DNA of 64,000 bases from JAAEUB01 sp964550345 (GTDB taxonomy: Bacteria; Pseudomonadota; Alphaproteobacteria; Rhodobacterales; Rhodobacteraceae), in the NCBI GenBank assembly GCA_964550345.1, contig CAZJYZ010000007.1, positions 23,300 to 87,299 of the forward strand, given 5' to 3'. Below, in pieces: positions 31,623 to 40,172 of this stretch; the first letter of the stretch is position 1, and each line of letters starts with the position of its first letter. The notes below the pieces were generated by a model. That model made no database searches, was not told the DNA's origin, and saw nothing but the letters and a program-made list of their open reading frames with translations. Position numbers and translations under genes: made by a program.

Positions 31623-32033
31623 TTAGCGCCAGTAGTCGGTTAACATCGTATAATCTTTACGCGGGCCACGCACCCGCCAGATGGACCGCCATTCCGGCCA
31701 ATGGCTGAAATTATAGCTGACCTCATAGAGGTCCGGTGGGCAATCATGCCAGGCTGTCGCCACCCGCCCCTGCAGGTCAATATGGTGAAAGTCCGAACCG
31801 TCATCGAAACATACATCCACCCCGTCCCCGGAATTTTTCCATATATACCGCCGATTTGCCTGTAGCCCTGCCTGATCCGGCAGGCGCAGCTCTCCGGCTT
31901 CCTCATAGTCATACCCACCTTCACAGGCGGTAAAGCAGGCAATGCCGTCAAAAGTGCCTGTCGACCCCGCCTGGGCGTCTTCTATCCGGCGTGACATCCG
32001 CCACCGGCCCTCAAATTCGTTAAATTCCGGCAT
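31623..32033 (-). CDS. DUF6314 family protein (136 aa)
   Basis: Soluble protein beginning EFEGRWRMSRRIEDAQAGSTGTF and ending with a conserved aromatic block (YNFSHWPEWRSIWRVRGPRKDYTMLTDYWR spans the last 30 residues). The repeated beta strands with Trp and His and the fold-like GTFDGIA suggest a small beta-barrel of the lipocalin or FABP kind. I recall it as a Rhodobacterales-rich family of unknown function. It lies 68 bases upstream of bioY on the same strand and may share its transcript. Confidence 0.75.
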   Translation of the reverse strand: MPEFNEFEGRWRMSRRIEDAQAGSTGTFDGIACFTACEGGYDYEEAGELRLPDQAGLQANRRYIWKNSGDGVDVCFDDGSDFHHIDLQGRVATAWHDCPPDLYEVSYNFSHWPEWRSIWRVRGPRKDYTMLTDYWR

Positions 32034-32125
32034 GCCAGCCCCCCTGCGACCAGCACACGCCTTGCTGCGCGCGCCCGCCCAGTCTATGACGCCCGCATCT
32101 GCGCATCAAATTAAAAGGCCACGCC

Positions 32126-33427
32126 ATGATCCCCCGCTATTCCCGCCCCGAAATGGTTGCCATCTGGTCACCCGAGACCAAATTCCGCATCTGGTACGAG
32201 ATCGAAGCACATGCCTGCGACGCCCAGGCCAAACTGGGCGTCATCCCGCAGGAAAACGCTGACGCGGTCTGGAAGGCCAAAGATGTGCCTTTTGATGTTG
32301 CCCGAATTGACGAAATCGAAGCCGTCACCAAGCACGATGTCATCGCCTTCCTGACCCATCTGGCCGAGATTATCGGGAGTGACGAAGCCCGCTTTGTGCA
32401 TCAGGGCATGACCTCTTCGGACGTGCTGGATACCTGCTTTAACGTGCAGCTTGTGCGCGCCACCGACATGTTGCTCGATGGCATGGTGGGTCTTCTGGCG
32501 GCCCTGAAAAAGCGCGCCTTTGAGCATAAAATGACCGTTCGCATCGGGCGCAGCCACGGCATTCACGCCGAACCCACCACGATGGGACTGACCTTCGCGC
32601 GTTTTTACGCCGAGATGGACCGAAACCTGAACCGTTTGAAAAAGGCCCGCAAGGAAATTGCCACCGGCGCCATCTCCGGCGCCATCGGTACCTTCGCCAA
32701 TATCGACCCGGCGGTTGAGGATCATGTTTGTGAAGCTCTGGGCCTCAGCCCCGAACCGATCAGCACCCAGGTCATTCCCCGCGACCGCCACGCCGCCTTC
32801 TTTGCCGCGCTTGCCGTGGTTGGCGCCTCGATTGAAAACATCGCCACCGAAGTACGCCATATGCAGCGTACCGAGGTGCTGGAAGCGGAAGAATTCTTCT
32901 CGAAGGGGCAAAAGGGCTCGTCCGCCATGCCCCATAAACGCAACCCGGTCCTGACCGAAAACCTGACCGGCCTCGCGCGCCTTGTCCGGATGAGCGTGGT
33001 GCCCGCGCTGGAAAATGTCACCCTCTGGCATGAGCGTGACATCTCGCATTCATCCGTGGAGCGTAACATCGGCCCCGACACCACTATCACCCTCGATTTC
33101 GCCCTGGCGCGACTGACGTCAGTGGTTGAAAAACTGGTGATATATCCAGATAACATGCTGGCTAACATGAATAAATTCCGTGGCCTCATCCATTCCCAAC
33201 GTGTCCTTCTGGCCTTGACGCAGGCCGGTGTCAGCCGCGAAGACAGCTATAAGCTAGTGCAACGGAATGCCATGAAGGTTTGGGAAGAAGGCAAGGATTT
33301 TAAAACCGAGCTTCTGGCGGATGCTGAGGTTACTGCGGCCCTCAGCCCGGCCGAGATCGAAGAAAAATTCGACCTCGGCTATCACACCAAACATGTTGAC
33401 ACGATTTTTACGCGGGTATTTGGCTAA
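32126..33427 (+). CDS. purB: Adenylosuccinate lyase
   Basis: Splits fumarate from SAICAR and from adenylosuccinate in purine synthesis. The family signature GSSAMPHKRNP (catalytic serine loop), the TSSDVLDTCFNVQL block with its SS-D motif, and SHGIHAEPTTMGL with the catalytic histidine are present. The length of 433 residues is standard for the short PurB. AAAAGGCCACGCC precedes the ATG. A long hairpin follows immediately after the stop codon. Confidence 0.97.
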   Translation: MIPRYSRPEMVAIWSPETKFRIWYEIEAHACDAQAKLGVIPQENADAVWKAKDVPFDVARIDEIEAVTKHDVIAFLTHLAEIIGSDEARFVHQGMTSSDVLDTCFNVQLVRATDMLLDGMVGLLAALKKRAFEHKMTVRIGRSHGIHAEPTTMGLTFARFYAEMDRNLNRLKKARKEIATGAISGAIGTFANIDPAVEDHVCEALGLSPEPISTQVIPRDRHAAFFAALAVVGASIENIATEVRHMQRTEVLEAEEFFSKGQKGSSAMPHKRNPVLTENLTGLARLVRMSVVPALENVTLWHERDISHSSVERNIGPDTTITLDFALARLTSVVEKLVIYPDNMLANMNKFRGLIHSQRVLLALTQAGVSREDSYKLVQRNAMKVWEEGKDFKTELLADAEVTAALSPAEIEEKFDLGYHTKHVDTIFTRVFG

Positions 33428-33429
33428 AA

Positions 33430-33470
33430 CGTTTTGAAATCAACGAAAGACACGGGTTGATTTCAAAACG
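33430..33470. other. Long perfect hairpin directly after purB
   Basis: CGTTTTGAAATCAAC (33430-33444) and GTTGATTTCAAAACG (33456-33470) are exact reverse complements over 15 bp with an 11-base loop. No T tract follows, so it is not a standard terminator. It is the first of several stems between purB and fliG (also 33489-33536 imperfect, and GGTTTTT/AAAAACC at 33547-33564). Confidence 0.7.
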
Positions 33471-33609
33471 CCCACAACAATTATTGGGCTAAGGCGCTTC
33501 GCCACACCCCGTGGCCTGTGGTTGGGGCGAAACGCTTTAAAGAGCTGGTTTTTAAGCAAAAACCCGTAAAAACGTAAGGCGTTATTAAGACCTGTCTGCT
33601 TACCTGCCG

Positions 33610-34716
33610 ATGATGGCGAAACAGGAGGGTAAGCTGACCAACGCTTTGGCAACACAGGATTCGGGGCTGGACCTTCCGGCGCTCAGCGCCGTCGCGGGTG
33701 ACATTGGTGCATCCGCACCGCTTGCCCTGTCGAAACGCAAGAAAGCCGCAGTGATCGTGCGCCTTCTTCTGTCGGAAGGGGGCGAGATTAATCTTTCGAC
33801 CCTGCCTGAGGACGTGCAGGAAGAGCTGACCCTGCAAATGTCGCAAATGCGGTTCATCAATCGTTCCACTCTGCGCGCGGTTATCGATGAATTCGTCCGT
33901 GAAATCGAAGATATCGGCCTGTCCTTCCCATCCGGGCTGGAAGGGGCATTGTCGGTGCTGAATGGGTCAATTTCCGAGGCCACGGCGGCACGTATCCGGC
34001 GACAGGGCGGGGTTAAAATCTCCGGCGATCCCTGGGCAACGATTTCCGGGTTGGACCCGGCGCGCATTCTCCCGGTGCTTGAGGAAGAAAGCACCGAAGT
34101 TGCTGCCGTGCTCTTGTCCAAACTGAAAGTTTCCAAAGCCGCTGAACTGCTTGGAAACCTGCCGGGTAGAAGGGCGCGCCAGATCGCCTATGCCCTGTCC
34201 CTGACCGGATCCATTTCACCGGAAGTGGTTGAAAGGATTGGCCGCGCGCTGGCCGAACAACTGGACGCACAGCCCGCAACCGCCTTTACCGACGGCCCGG
34301 TCGAACGGGTCGGCGCCATCCTGAATTTTTCACCCGCAGCCACCCGGGATGACGTGCTGGAGGGGCTGGACAAAGACGATGCCGCTTTTGCCTCCGAGGT
34401 GCGCAAGGCCATTTTCACATTCGCCAATATTCCCAACCGTATCGACCCGCGCGACGTGCCAAAAATCACCCGCGATATTGACCAGGTACAATTGATCACC
34501 GCGCTTGCAGCAGCAACCGGTGTGCTGGAAAAGTCAGCCGAATTCATTCTTGGCTCAATGTCCAAACGCATGGCCGAACAGATCCGCGAGGAAATTGCCA
34601 ATCTCGGCACTGTCAAACAGGCTGATGGAGAACAGGCTATGAATGCCGTGGTCAGCGCCATCCGGGAATTGGAGGCTGCGGGCGAGATCCTGCTTTTGGC
34701 CGAAGACGATGAATAG
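33610..34716 (+). CDS. fliG: Flagellar motor switch protein FliG
   Basis: Rotor protein of the flagellar switch complex that meets MotA and the MS ring. The 368-residue frame has the N-terminal domain KRKKAAVIVRLLLSEGG and the torque-generating C-terminal domain (FTFANIPNRIDPRDVPKITRDI and SMSKRMAEQIREEI). No other flagellar gene is in the window; in roseobacters some motor genes lie apart from the main cluster. The start is unsure: two ATG codons at 33610 and 33613 lack a ribosome site, while AGGAGGG lies just inside the frame at 33624. The 182-base leader is strongly structured. Confidence 0.88.
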   Translation: MMAKQEGKLTNALATQDSGLDLPALSAVAGDIGASAPLALSKRKKAAVIVRLLLSEGGEINLSTLPEDVQEELTLQMSQMRFINRSTLRAVIDEFVREIEDIGLSFPSGLEGALSVLNGSISEATAARIRRQGGVKISGDPWATISGLDPARILPVLEEESTEVAAVLLSKLKVSKAAELLGNLPGRRARQIAYALSLTGSISPEVVERIGRALAEQLDAQPATAFTDGPVERVGAILNFSPAATRDDVLEGLDKDDAAFASEVRKAIFTFANIPNRIDPRDVPKITRDIDQVQLITALAAATGVLEKSAEFILGSMSKRMAEQIREEIANLGTVKQADGEQAMNAVVSAIRELEAAGEILLLAEDDE

Positions 34717-34818
34717 CCAGCCGCGCCACCCATTCACCGCCACGGACCGGCTTGTACCCCGGCCTTGACCGGTTTATGTCTGACGCTGGATTTTGTACCT
34801 TTTGGGGCGGGTAACGGG

Positions 34819-35712
34819 ATGAGTGACAAGGGGCCGGGGGCATGGCTGACCAACCTTGGGATGGTCTTTCTTCTGACCGCGCCGAAAATCCTGCCGTACA
34901 CGTGGCGTATCCCGTTCTACGGCTGGCTGTCGGCACGGGTTCTGACCCCGTTAACGGGTCATGAAGGCCGTTCGCGCGCCAATCTCAAACTCGTCCGCCC
35001 CGACTTGTCAAACACAGAAATCACTGCAATTTGCCGCGCCTCGGCCAATAATGCCGGGCGCATGGTTGGGGAAATGTACTCTCAAAAGGGTTTGTTTAAC
35101 CGCATACAGAATTTGGAGATGCGCGGTCCGGGGGTCGATGCCCTTGAAACCGCACGTCTGGCGCGCAGGCCAATCATAGCCGTTTCCGGCCATTTCGGAA
35201 ATTACGATGTGGTGCGCGCCGTATTCAGCCGCGCGGGCCATCAGGTTGGCGGACTTTACCGGCCTATGAAAAACGTGTTCTTCAACCGTCATTACACCCG
35301 TCACCTTGAGGCGGTTGCCGCACCTTCCTTCCCGGTTGGCAGGCGTGGTTTGGGCGGCATGATCCGGCATCTGCGTGCCGGCAATATGATTGCGCTTCTG
35401 ACAGACCAGCGTGATTTTGACGGGGCAAAACTCAGCTTTTTTGGCCACCCGGTCATGACCCCGCTTTCGGCGGCCGAACTGGCCCTGAAATACGATGCAG
35501 TTGTGATTCCCGTTTATGCGATCAGGCAGGAAAACGGTCTGGATTTCGTGGTGGAGGTTGAAGCACCCGTCCCCCATACTGACGCAGAGAGCATGATGCA
35601 GGCGATCAATGACAGCCTCGAGGCGCGGGTACGTACGCATATGGGGCAATATCTGTGGGCCCATCGGCGCTGGCTGTTGCCCGTTAGTCCCGCGAAAGAC
35701 AACGCACCCTAG
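34819..35712 (+). CDS. Lysophospholipid/lauroyl acyltransferase family protein (LpxL-like)
   Basis: Membrane-associated acyltransferase of the lipid A late-acyltransferase fold (297 residues). An N-terminal hydrophobic segment (LTNLGMVFLLTAPKILPY) anchors it; the catalytic HX4D is SGHFGNYD, and LLTDQRDFDGAKLSFFGHPV matches the substrate region. It could add secondary acyl chains to lipid A or act on ornithine lipids. The start is set at ATG 34819 after a G-rich stretch; an upstream ATG at 34765 would add 18 residues. Convergent with a DUF1223 gene, sharing 4 bases. Confidence 0.85.
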   Translation: MSDKGPGAWLTNLGMVFLLTAPKILPYTWRIPFYGWLSARVLTPLTGHEGRSRANLKLVRPDLSNTEITAICRASANNAGRMVGEMYSQKGLFNRIQNLEMRGPGVDALETARLARRPIIAVSGHFGNYDVVRAVFSRAGHQVGGLYRPMKNVFFNRHYTRHLEAVAAPSFPVGRRGLGGMIRHLRAGNMIALLTDQRDFDGAKLSFFGHPVMTPLSAAELALKYDAVVIPVYAIRQENGLDFVVEVEAPVPHTDAESMMQAINDSLEARVRTHMGQYLWAHRRWLLPVSPAKDNAP

Positions 35713-36422
35713 CGCAGGCGCAGTGCCGCCAGAATTTCGCCAGGCCCTTTGGCTTGCAGGAAAACTGCGGCCGGGCCGTCGCCCGCCAAAGGTGCCTCCA
35801 GCGTCAAAGCCCCCTGCCCGTCCCACTGACCCAACTCTTCCATTGAGGATACCACATTCACATAATCGACCGTGCGACCTGCATTTTCGCCATGTTCAAT
35901 TTTAACGCTCTCCAGCGCCGAGAACCGAACCAGAATTGCCGAGATTTCCGGTGGCAACGGCATATGGGTGGCCGAAACAGCGGTGAGTTGCAGAATTCCA
36001 TCCTCAGCCACCGCCGTCAGGCTGACCCGCGCCGGTTTTTCATGAAACATCTCAATATATTCGACAATTTTCATAGGTTTTGAACCGATGACATGGTCCG
36101 TCCCGGCGATGATCATCTGCGGCGTATAAACCGAGCGTAACCCGGCAATGTGGGAATATGCCTTTTGACGCAGCGTATGTTCCGGGCGCGCAAATGTGTC
36201 TGCCCAGCCAATGTAATCCCAGTAATCAACATGTAAGGCCAGCGCCAGCACATCGTTACGCTGCGCCAGTTGGGCCAAAATTGCATCTGCTGGCGGGCAG
36301 GAAGAACAGCCCTGCGAGGTGAACAATTCCACCACCACCATTGGCCGGTCACCGGCAATAATCGGCTTTGGTAAGGCGCCAAACCATATGACAACGGCCA
36401 CGAGGCCAAGAAACAACCGCAT
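35709..36422 (-). CDS. DUF1223 family secreted protein (thioredoxin-like)
   Basis: 237 residues with an N-terminal signal or anchor (MRLFLGLVAVVIWFGALPK). The motif VVELFTSQGCSSCPPADAIL contains a CxxC pair at the start of a thioredoxin-like fold, followed by HVDYWDYIGWADTFA and YTPQMIIAGTDHVIGS, all typical of DUF1223. Its function is unknown; a periplasmic redox or chaperone role is inferred from the CxxC. The start is ATG 36422 with GTGGAG 7 bases upstream. Divergent from acnA. Confidence 0.88.
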   Translation of the reverse strand: MRLFLGLVAVVIWFGALPKPIIAGDRPMVVVELFTSQGCSSCPPADAILAQLAQRNDVLALALHVDYWDYIGWADTFARPEHTLRQKAYSHIAGLRSVYTPQMIIAGTDHVIGSKPMKIVEYIEMFHEKPARVSLTAVAEDGILQLTAVSATHMPLPPEISAILVRFSALESVKIEHGENAGRTVDYVNVVSSMEELGQWDGQGALTLEAPLAGDGPAAVFLQAKGPGEILAALRLR

Positions 36423-36539
36423 ATAAGTCTCCACAAGCAGTAACGGGACACTAACGCACCTGTGCCCTAGCCGCCAATCAACGATTTGCGAGTTTTGCTA
36501 CGTTTTTTCTGACAGGAATGTTAGTTTGCCTGCGTCATG

Positions 36540-36555
36540 GTGTACAATTGTATAC
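36540..36555. promoter_or_regulatory. 16-bp near-perfect palindrome upstream of acnA
   Basis: GTGTACAATTGTATAC is symmetric except for one pair (G-T at the third position). It lies 80-95 bases before the acnA start codon and is not within the DUF1223 gene. The TTGTATAC half resembles sites of GntR-family FadR-type regulators. Confidence 0.5.
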
Positions 36556-36634
36556 TTTTACCCATAGACTCACACCGAAAATGCCAATAAACCACGTTCA
36601 AACCAAAGTTTCGAAGACCAGCAAAGGGTGCCAC

Positions 36635-39328
36635 ATGCCAATCCAAGTCGGACAAGACAACGCAAAAACCCGTAAAGTTTTAAAAGTTGGTGCAGAAAGC
36701 TTCGCCTATTATTCTATCCCCGCCGCCGAACAGGCCGGTCTGGGTGATTTCAGCCGCCTGCCCGCTGCCCTCAAGGTGGTTCTGGAAAACATGCTGCGGT
36801 TTGAAGATGGCGGGCGCACCGTATCCGTGGACGATATCAAAGCCTTTTCCAGATGGGCTGAGGAGGGTGGTAAAAACCCACGTGAAATCGCCTATCGCCC
36901 AGCGCGCGTGCTGATGCAGGATTTCACCGGCGTTCCCGCCGTTGTGGATCTTGCCGCCATGCGCGACGGTATTGTTGCCCTTGGCGGCGACGCAGAAAAG
37001 ATTAACCCGCTCAACCCGGTCGATCTGGTCATCGACCATTCAGTGATGATCGACAATTTCGGCACGCCTCAGGCTTTCGGGCAAAATGTTGAACGCGAAT
37101 ATGAACGTAACCTTGAACGTTACACTTTCCTGAAATGGGGCCAGTCGGCCTTTGACAATTTCCGCGTCGTGCCCCCTGGTACCGGCATTTGCCATCAGGT
37201 CAATGTTGAATATCTGGCCCAGTCCGTCTGGACTGACAGTGACCAGAACGGCGAAAATGTCGCCTACCCGGACACGCTTGTGGGCACGGACAGCCACACA
37301 ACCATGGTAAACGGCCTGGCGGTGCTGGGCTGGGGCGTTGGCGGCATTGAGGCCGAAGCCGCCATGCTCGGCCAGCCAATTTCCATGCTGATCCCCGAAG
37401 TGGTGGGCTTTAAACTGACCGGAGAAATGGTCGAAGGCACCACCGCTACAGATCTTGTGCTGAAAGTGGTACAAATGCTGCGCGAACAAGGGGTTGTGGG
37501 TAAATTCGTCGAGTTCTTCGGCCCCGGACTGGACCACCTACCCCTGCCCGACCGCGCCACCATCGCCAATATGGCACCCGAATATGGCGCCACCTGCGGC
37601 TTTTTCCCGGTCGATGGTGAAACCCTGCGCTACCTGCGTCAAACCGGGCGTGACGAAGACCGCATCGCGCTGGTCGAGGCTTATGCCAAGGAAAATGGCT
37701 TCTGGCGCGGTGATGATTACGCACCCGTCTATACCGACACGCTGGAGCTTGACATGAGCAGCGTTGTGCCTGCCATTTCCGGCCCCAAACGCCCGCAGGA
37801 TTTCGTGGCGCTAACGGATGCCACCACCGCTTTCGCGGGCGAAATGGCAAACACCTTCAAACGTCCGGTAGACAAACAGGTCCCGGTTCAAGGCGAAGAT
37901 TACTCCATGTCCTCAGGCAAGGTTGTGATCGCCTCGATCACTTCCTGTACAAATACCTCGAACCCCTATGTGCTGATTGGTGCCGGGCTGGTGGCGCGCA
38001 AGGCCCACGCCCTCGGACTGAACGTCAAACCCTGGGTTAAAACCTCGCTGGCCCCCGGTAGCCAGGTCGTGACCGAATACCTTGAAGCCGCGGGCTTGCA
38101 GGACGATCTGGACGCGCTTGGGTTTAATCTGGTCGGCTATGGCTGCACCACCTGCATCGGCAATTCCGGCCCGCTGCAGCCAGAGATTTCCAAGGCGATC
38201 CATGAAGGCGATCTTGTTGCCACGTCGGTGCTTTCCGGCAACCGTAACTTTGAGGGCCGCATCTCGCCGGACATTCGCGCCAATTATCTGGCCTCACCGC
38301 CACTGGTCGTCGCTTATGCACTGGCCGGGGACATGAATATCGACCTGACAAAGGATGCAATCGGGCAGGACAAAGACGGTAACGACGTCTTCCTTAAAGA
38401 CATCTGGCCCACCAATCACGAGATCGCCGATTTGGTCGCCCAGACTGTCACGCGAGAGGCCTTCCTGTCTAAATATGCCGATGTGTTCGCCGGTGATGAA
38501 AAATGGCAATCCGTGGCTACCACCGACAGCCTGACCTATGACTGGCCCGCCTCCTCGACTTATGTGCAAAACCCGCCCTATTTCCAGAACATGTCGGCTG
38601 AGCCCGGTGTGATCGAGGATATCACCGGCGCGCGCGTATTGGCGGTTCTGGGCGATATGATCACCACTGACCATATCTCGCCCGCCGGTGCCTTCGCTAA
38701 AGACAGCCCCGCCGGGAAATACCTGACCGACCGTCAGGTGGCGCAGCGTGATTTCAACTCTTATGGCAGCAGGCGCGGCAACCACGAGGTGATGATGCGC
38801 GGCACTTTCGCCAATATTCGCATTAAAAACCAAATGCTTCCGGGCACAGAAGGTGGCTATACCCTTGGCCCGGACGGGCAGAAAACCTCGATCTATGAGG
38901 CGGCGATGGCCTACCAGTCGGCAGGCGTGCCTCTGGTGGTGTTTGGCGGTGAACAATATGGTGCGGGTTCCAGCCGTGACTGGGCGGCGAAGGGCACTAA
39001 CCTTCTGGGTGTCAAAGCGGTCATCGCCACCTCGTTTGAGCGTATCCACCGTTCAAATCTTGTTGGTATGGGGGTGATCCCGTTTGAGTTCACGGGCGGT
39101 GACAGCCGCGAAACGCTGGGCCTGACCGGACAGGAAAATGTCTCGATCCAGGGCCTTGCCGGCGATCTGAAGCCGCTATCAGATGTGCCCTGCACGATCA
39201 CCTACGCCGATGGCACCAGCCGTGACATCACCCTGAAATGCCGGATCGATACGGAAGTCGAAATTGAATATGTCGAAAATGGCGGTGTGCTGCACTACGT
39301 GCTCAGAAATCTCGCCAAAGCGCCGTAA
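36635..39328 (+). CDS. acnA: Aconitate hydratase A
   Basis: TCA-cycle Fe-S enzyme interconverting citrate and isocitrate. The start is ATG 36635 (MPIQVGQDN, with AAAGGG upstream); the frame extends further upstream without support. The product has 897 residues. The cluster ligands are in SCTNTSNP and GCTTCIGNSG; the swivel domain has FGGEQYGAGSSRDWAAKG with the catalytic serine loop. A nearly perfect palindrome at 36540-36555 may control it, and a long dyad element follows it. Confidence 0.97.
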   Translation: MPIQVGQDNAKTRKVLKVGAESFAYYSIPAAEQAGLGDFSRLPAALKVVLENMLRFEDGGRTVSVDDIKAFSRWAEEGGKNPREIAYRPARVLMQDFTGVPAVVDLAAMRDGIVALGGDAEKINPLNPVDLVIDHSVMIDNFGTPQAFGQNVEREYERNLERYTFLKWGQSAFDNFRVVPPGTGICHQVNVEYLAQSVWTDSDQNGENVAYPDTLVGTDSHTTMVNGLAVLGWGVGGIEAEAAMLGQPISMLIPEVVGFKLTGEMVEGTTATDLVLKVVQMLREQGVVGKFVEFFGPGLDHLPLPDRATIANMAPEYGATCGFFPVDGETLRYLRQTGRDEDRIALVEAYAKENGFWRGDDYAPVYTDTLELDMSSVVPAISGPKRPQDFVALTDATTAFAGEMANTFKRPVDKQVPVQGEDYSMSSGKVVIASITSCTNTSNPYVLIGAGLVARKAHALGLNVKPWVKTSLAPGSQVVTEYLEAAGLQDDLDALGFNLVGYGCTTCIGNSGPLQPEISKAIHEGDLVATSVLSGNRNFEGRISPDIRANYLASPPLVVAYALAGDMNIDLTKDAIGQDKDGNDVFLKDIWPTNHEIADLVAQTVTREAFLSKYADVFAGDEKWQSVATTDSLTYDWPASSTYVQNPPYFQNMSAEPGVIEDITGARVLAVLGDMITTDHISPAGAFAKDSPAGKYLTDRQVAQRDFNSYGSRRGNHEVMMRGTFANIRIKNQMLPGTEGGYTLGPDGQKTSIYEAAMAYQSAGVPLVVFGGEQYGAGSSRDWAAKGTNLLGVKAVIATSFERIHRSNLVGMGVIPFEFTGGDSRETLGLTGQENVSIQGLAGDLKPLSDVPCTITYADGTSRDITLKCRIDTEVEIEYVENGGVLHYVLRNLAKAP

Positions 39329-39353
39329 AAGATTTCATGCCTCCGGCGGGGAT

Positions 39354-39427
39354 ATTTACAGCAAGAGGAAATGATCGTCTTTCATCTTGGTGTAAATACC
39401 TCGGGGGTTTGGGGGCAGCGCCCCCAA
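39354..39427. repeat. Dyad element downstream of acnA (probable dispersed Rhodobacterales repeat)
   Basis: ATTTACAGCAAGAGGAAA (39354-39371) and TTTCATCTTGGTGTAAAT (39380-39397) pair at 16 of 18 positions over an 8-base loop. It is preceded by CCTCCGGCGGGG and followed by a second hairpin, TTGGGGGC-AGC-GCCCCCAA (39409-39427). The combination is reminiscent of palindromic intergenic elements that I recall from many Rhodobacterales genomes. It may end acnA and ccmG transcripts. Confidence 0.6.
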
Positions 39428-39457
39428 CTCCTTCATTTCAACGCGCGCCGAAGCCAC

Positions 39458-40009
39458 TTAGTTTGTTAGGGTAGCCGCCGCTTCTTCCATCGCCGGGCGG
39501 ATCTTGCTGGCAAGGATGCTTTTAGTGATCGGCCCGGCAAAACGCAGAACAACGACGCCGTTGCCATCAATCACAAAGGTCTCCGGCACGCCGTAGACGC
39601 CCCAATCCAGCGCCGTGCGCCCGTTGGGGTCTGCCGCCAGAGCGGCGTAAGGATTGCCAAGATCCTCAAGAAAGCCCAAGGCTTTCGCCGGGTCGTCCTT
39701 GTAGTTGATGCCGTATATGATGATACCTTCGTCAGCCATCGCCTCAAGCTGCGGGTGCTCAACGCGACAGGGCGTGCACCACGAGGCCCAGAAGTTTACC
39801 AACTTCACTCCTTCGGCGTGCAACATTTCTTCGGTGACAATATCCCCCGGTCCCAATGCATTCAGCTGCAATGCCGGTACCGGGTTGCCTTCGCGGGTCG
39901 AACGCAGGGCGCGTGGATCATCGCGTTGCATGCCCAGATAGAACATCAGCGCCAGCCCCGCAAAAATCAGCGGTGGCAGCACCATCATCGGTGCTATCTT
40001 ACCCGCCAT
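39458..40009 (-). CDS. ccmG: Cytochrome c biogenesis thiol:disulfide oxidoreductase CcmG (DsbE)
   Basis: Periplasmic, membrane-anchored thioredoxin that keeps apocytochrome heme-binding cysteines reduced. It has an N-terminal anchor helix (LPPLIFAGLALMFYLGM) and the active site NFWASWCTPCRVEHP. GVYGVPETFVID carries the cis-proline. The start at ATG 40009 (MAGKIAP) is preferred over 40030 from family length; it overlaps the ccmD stop. The last gene of the ccmA-B-C-D-G block on the minus strand. 183 residues. Confidence 0.94.
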   Translation of the reverse strand: MAGKIAPMMVLPPLIFAGLALMFYLGMQRDDPRALRSTREGNPVPALQLNALGPGDIVTEEMLHAEGVKLVNFWASWCTPCRVEHPQLEAMADEGIIIYGINYKDDPAKALGFLEDLGNPYAALAADPNGRTALDWGVYGVPETFVIDGNGVVVLRFAGPITKSILASKIRPAMEEAAATLTN

Positions 40010-40172
40010 CTGAACCTGCCCGTCGCGCATCGCGTCTAGCTTCAGCGGCCTCCAGATCAGCCCTGGTTTTGCGTGCCTGCACCCAGGTCACAGCAACAAG
40101 CAAGACCAGCGCCAGCATCGTCAGCCCATAGGCCGACAATACCACGAATGCATATTTTCCAAGTTCAACCAT
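39999..40172 (-). CDS. ccmD: Heme exporter protein D
   Basis: 57-residue single-helix membrane protein that helps release heme-loaded CcmE from CcmABC. ELGKYAFVVLSAYGLTMLAL (residues 3-22) starts the membrane helix and is followed by the usual basic tail (QARKTRADLEAAEARRDARR). The start is ATG 40172 with AAAGGA 7 bases upstream. It overlaps ccmC by 8 bases and ccmG by 11. Identity rests on position and pattern, as CcmD sequences vary widely. Confidence 0.9.
   Translation of the reverse strand: MVELGKYAFVVLSAYGLTMLALVLLVAVTWVQARKTRADLEAAEARRDARRAGSDGG

Noticed and set aside
32168..33049. Long minus-strand frame inside purB
   Set aside because: Antisense shadow of a well-supported gene; His/Gly-rich translation with no domain.
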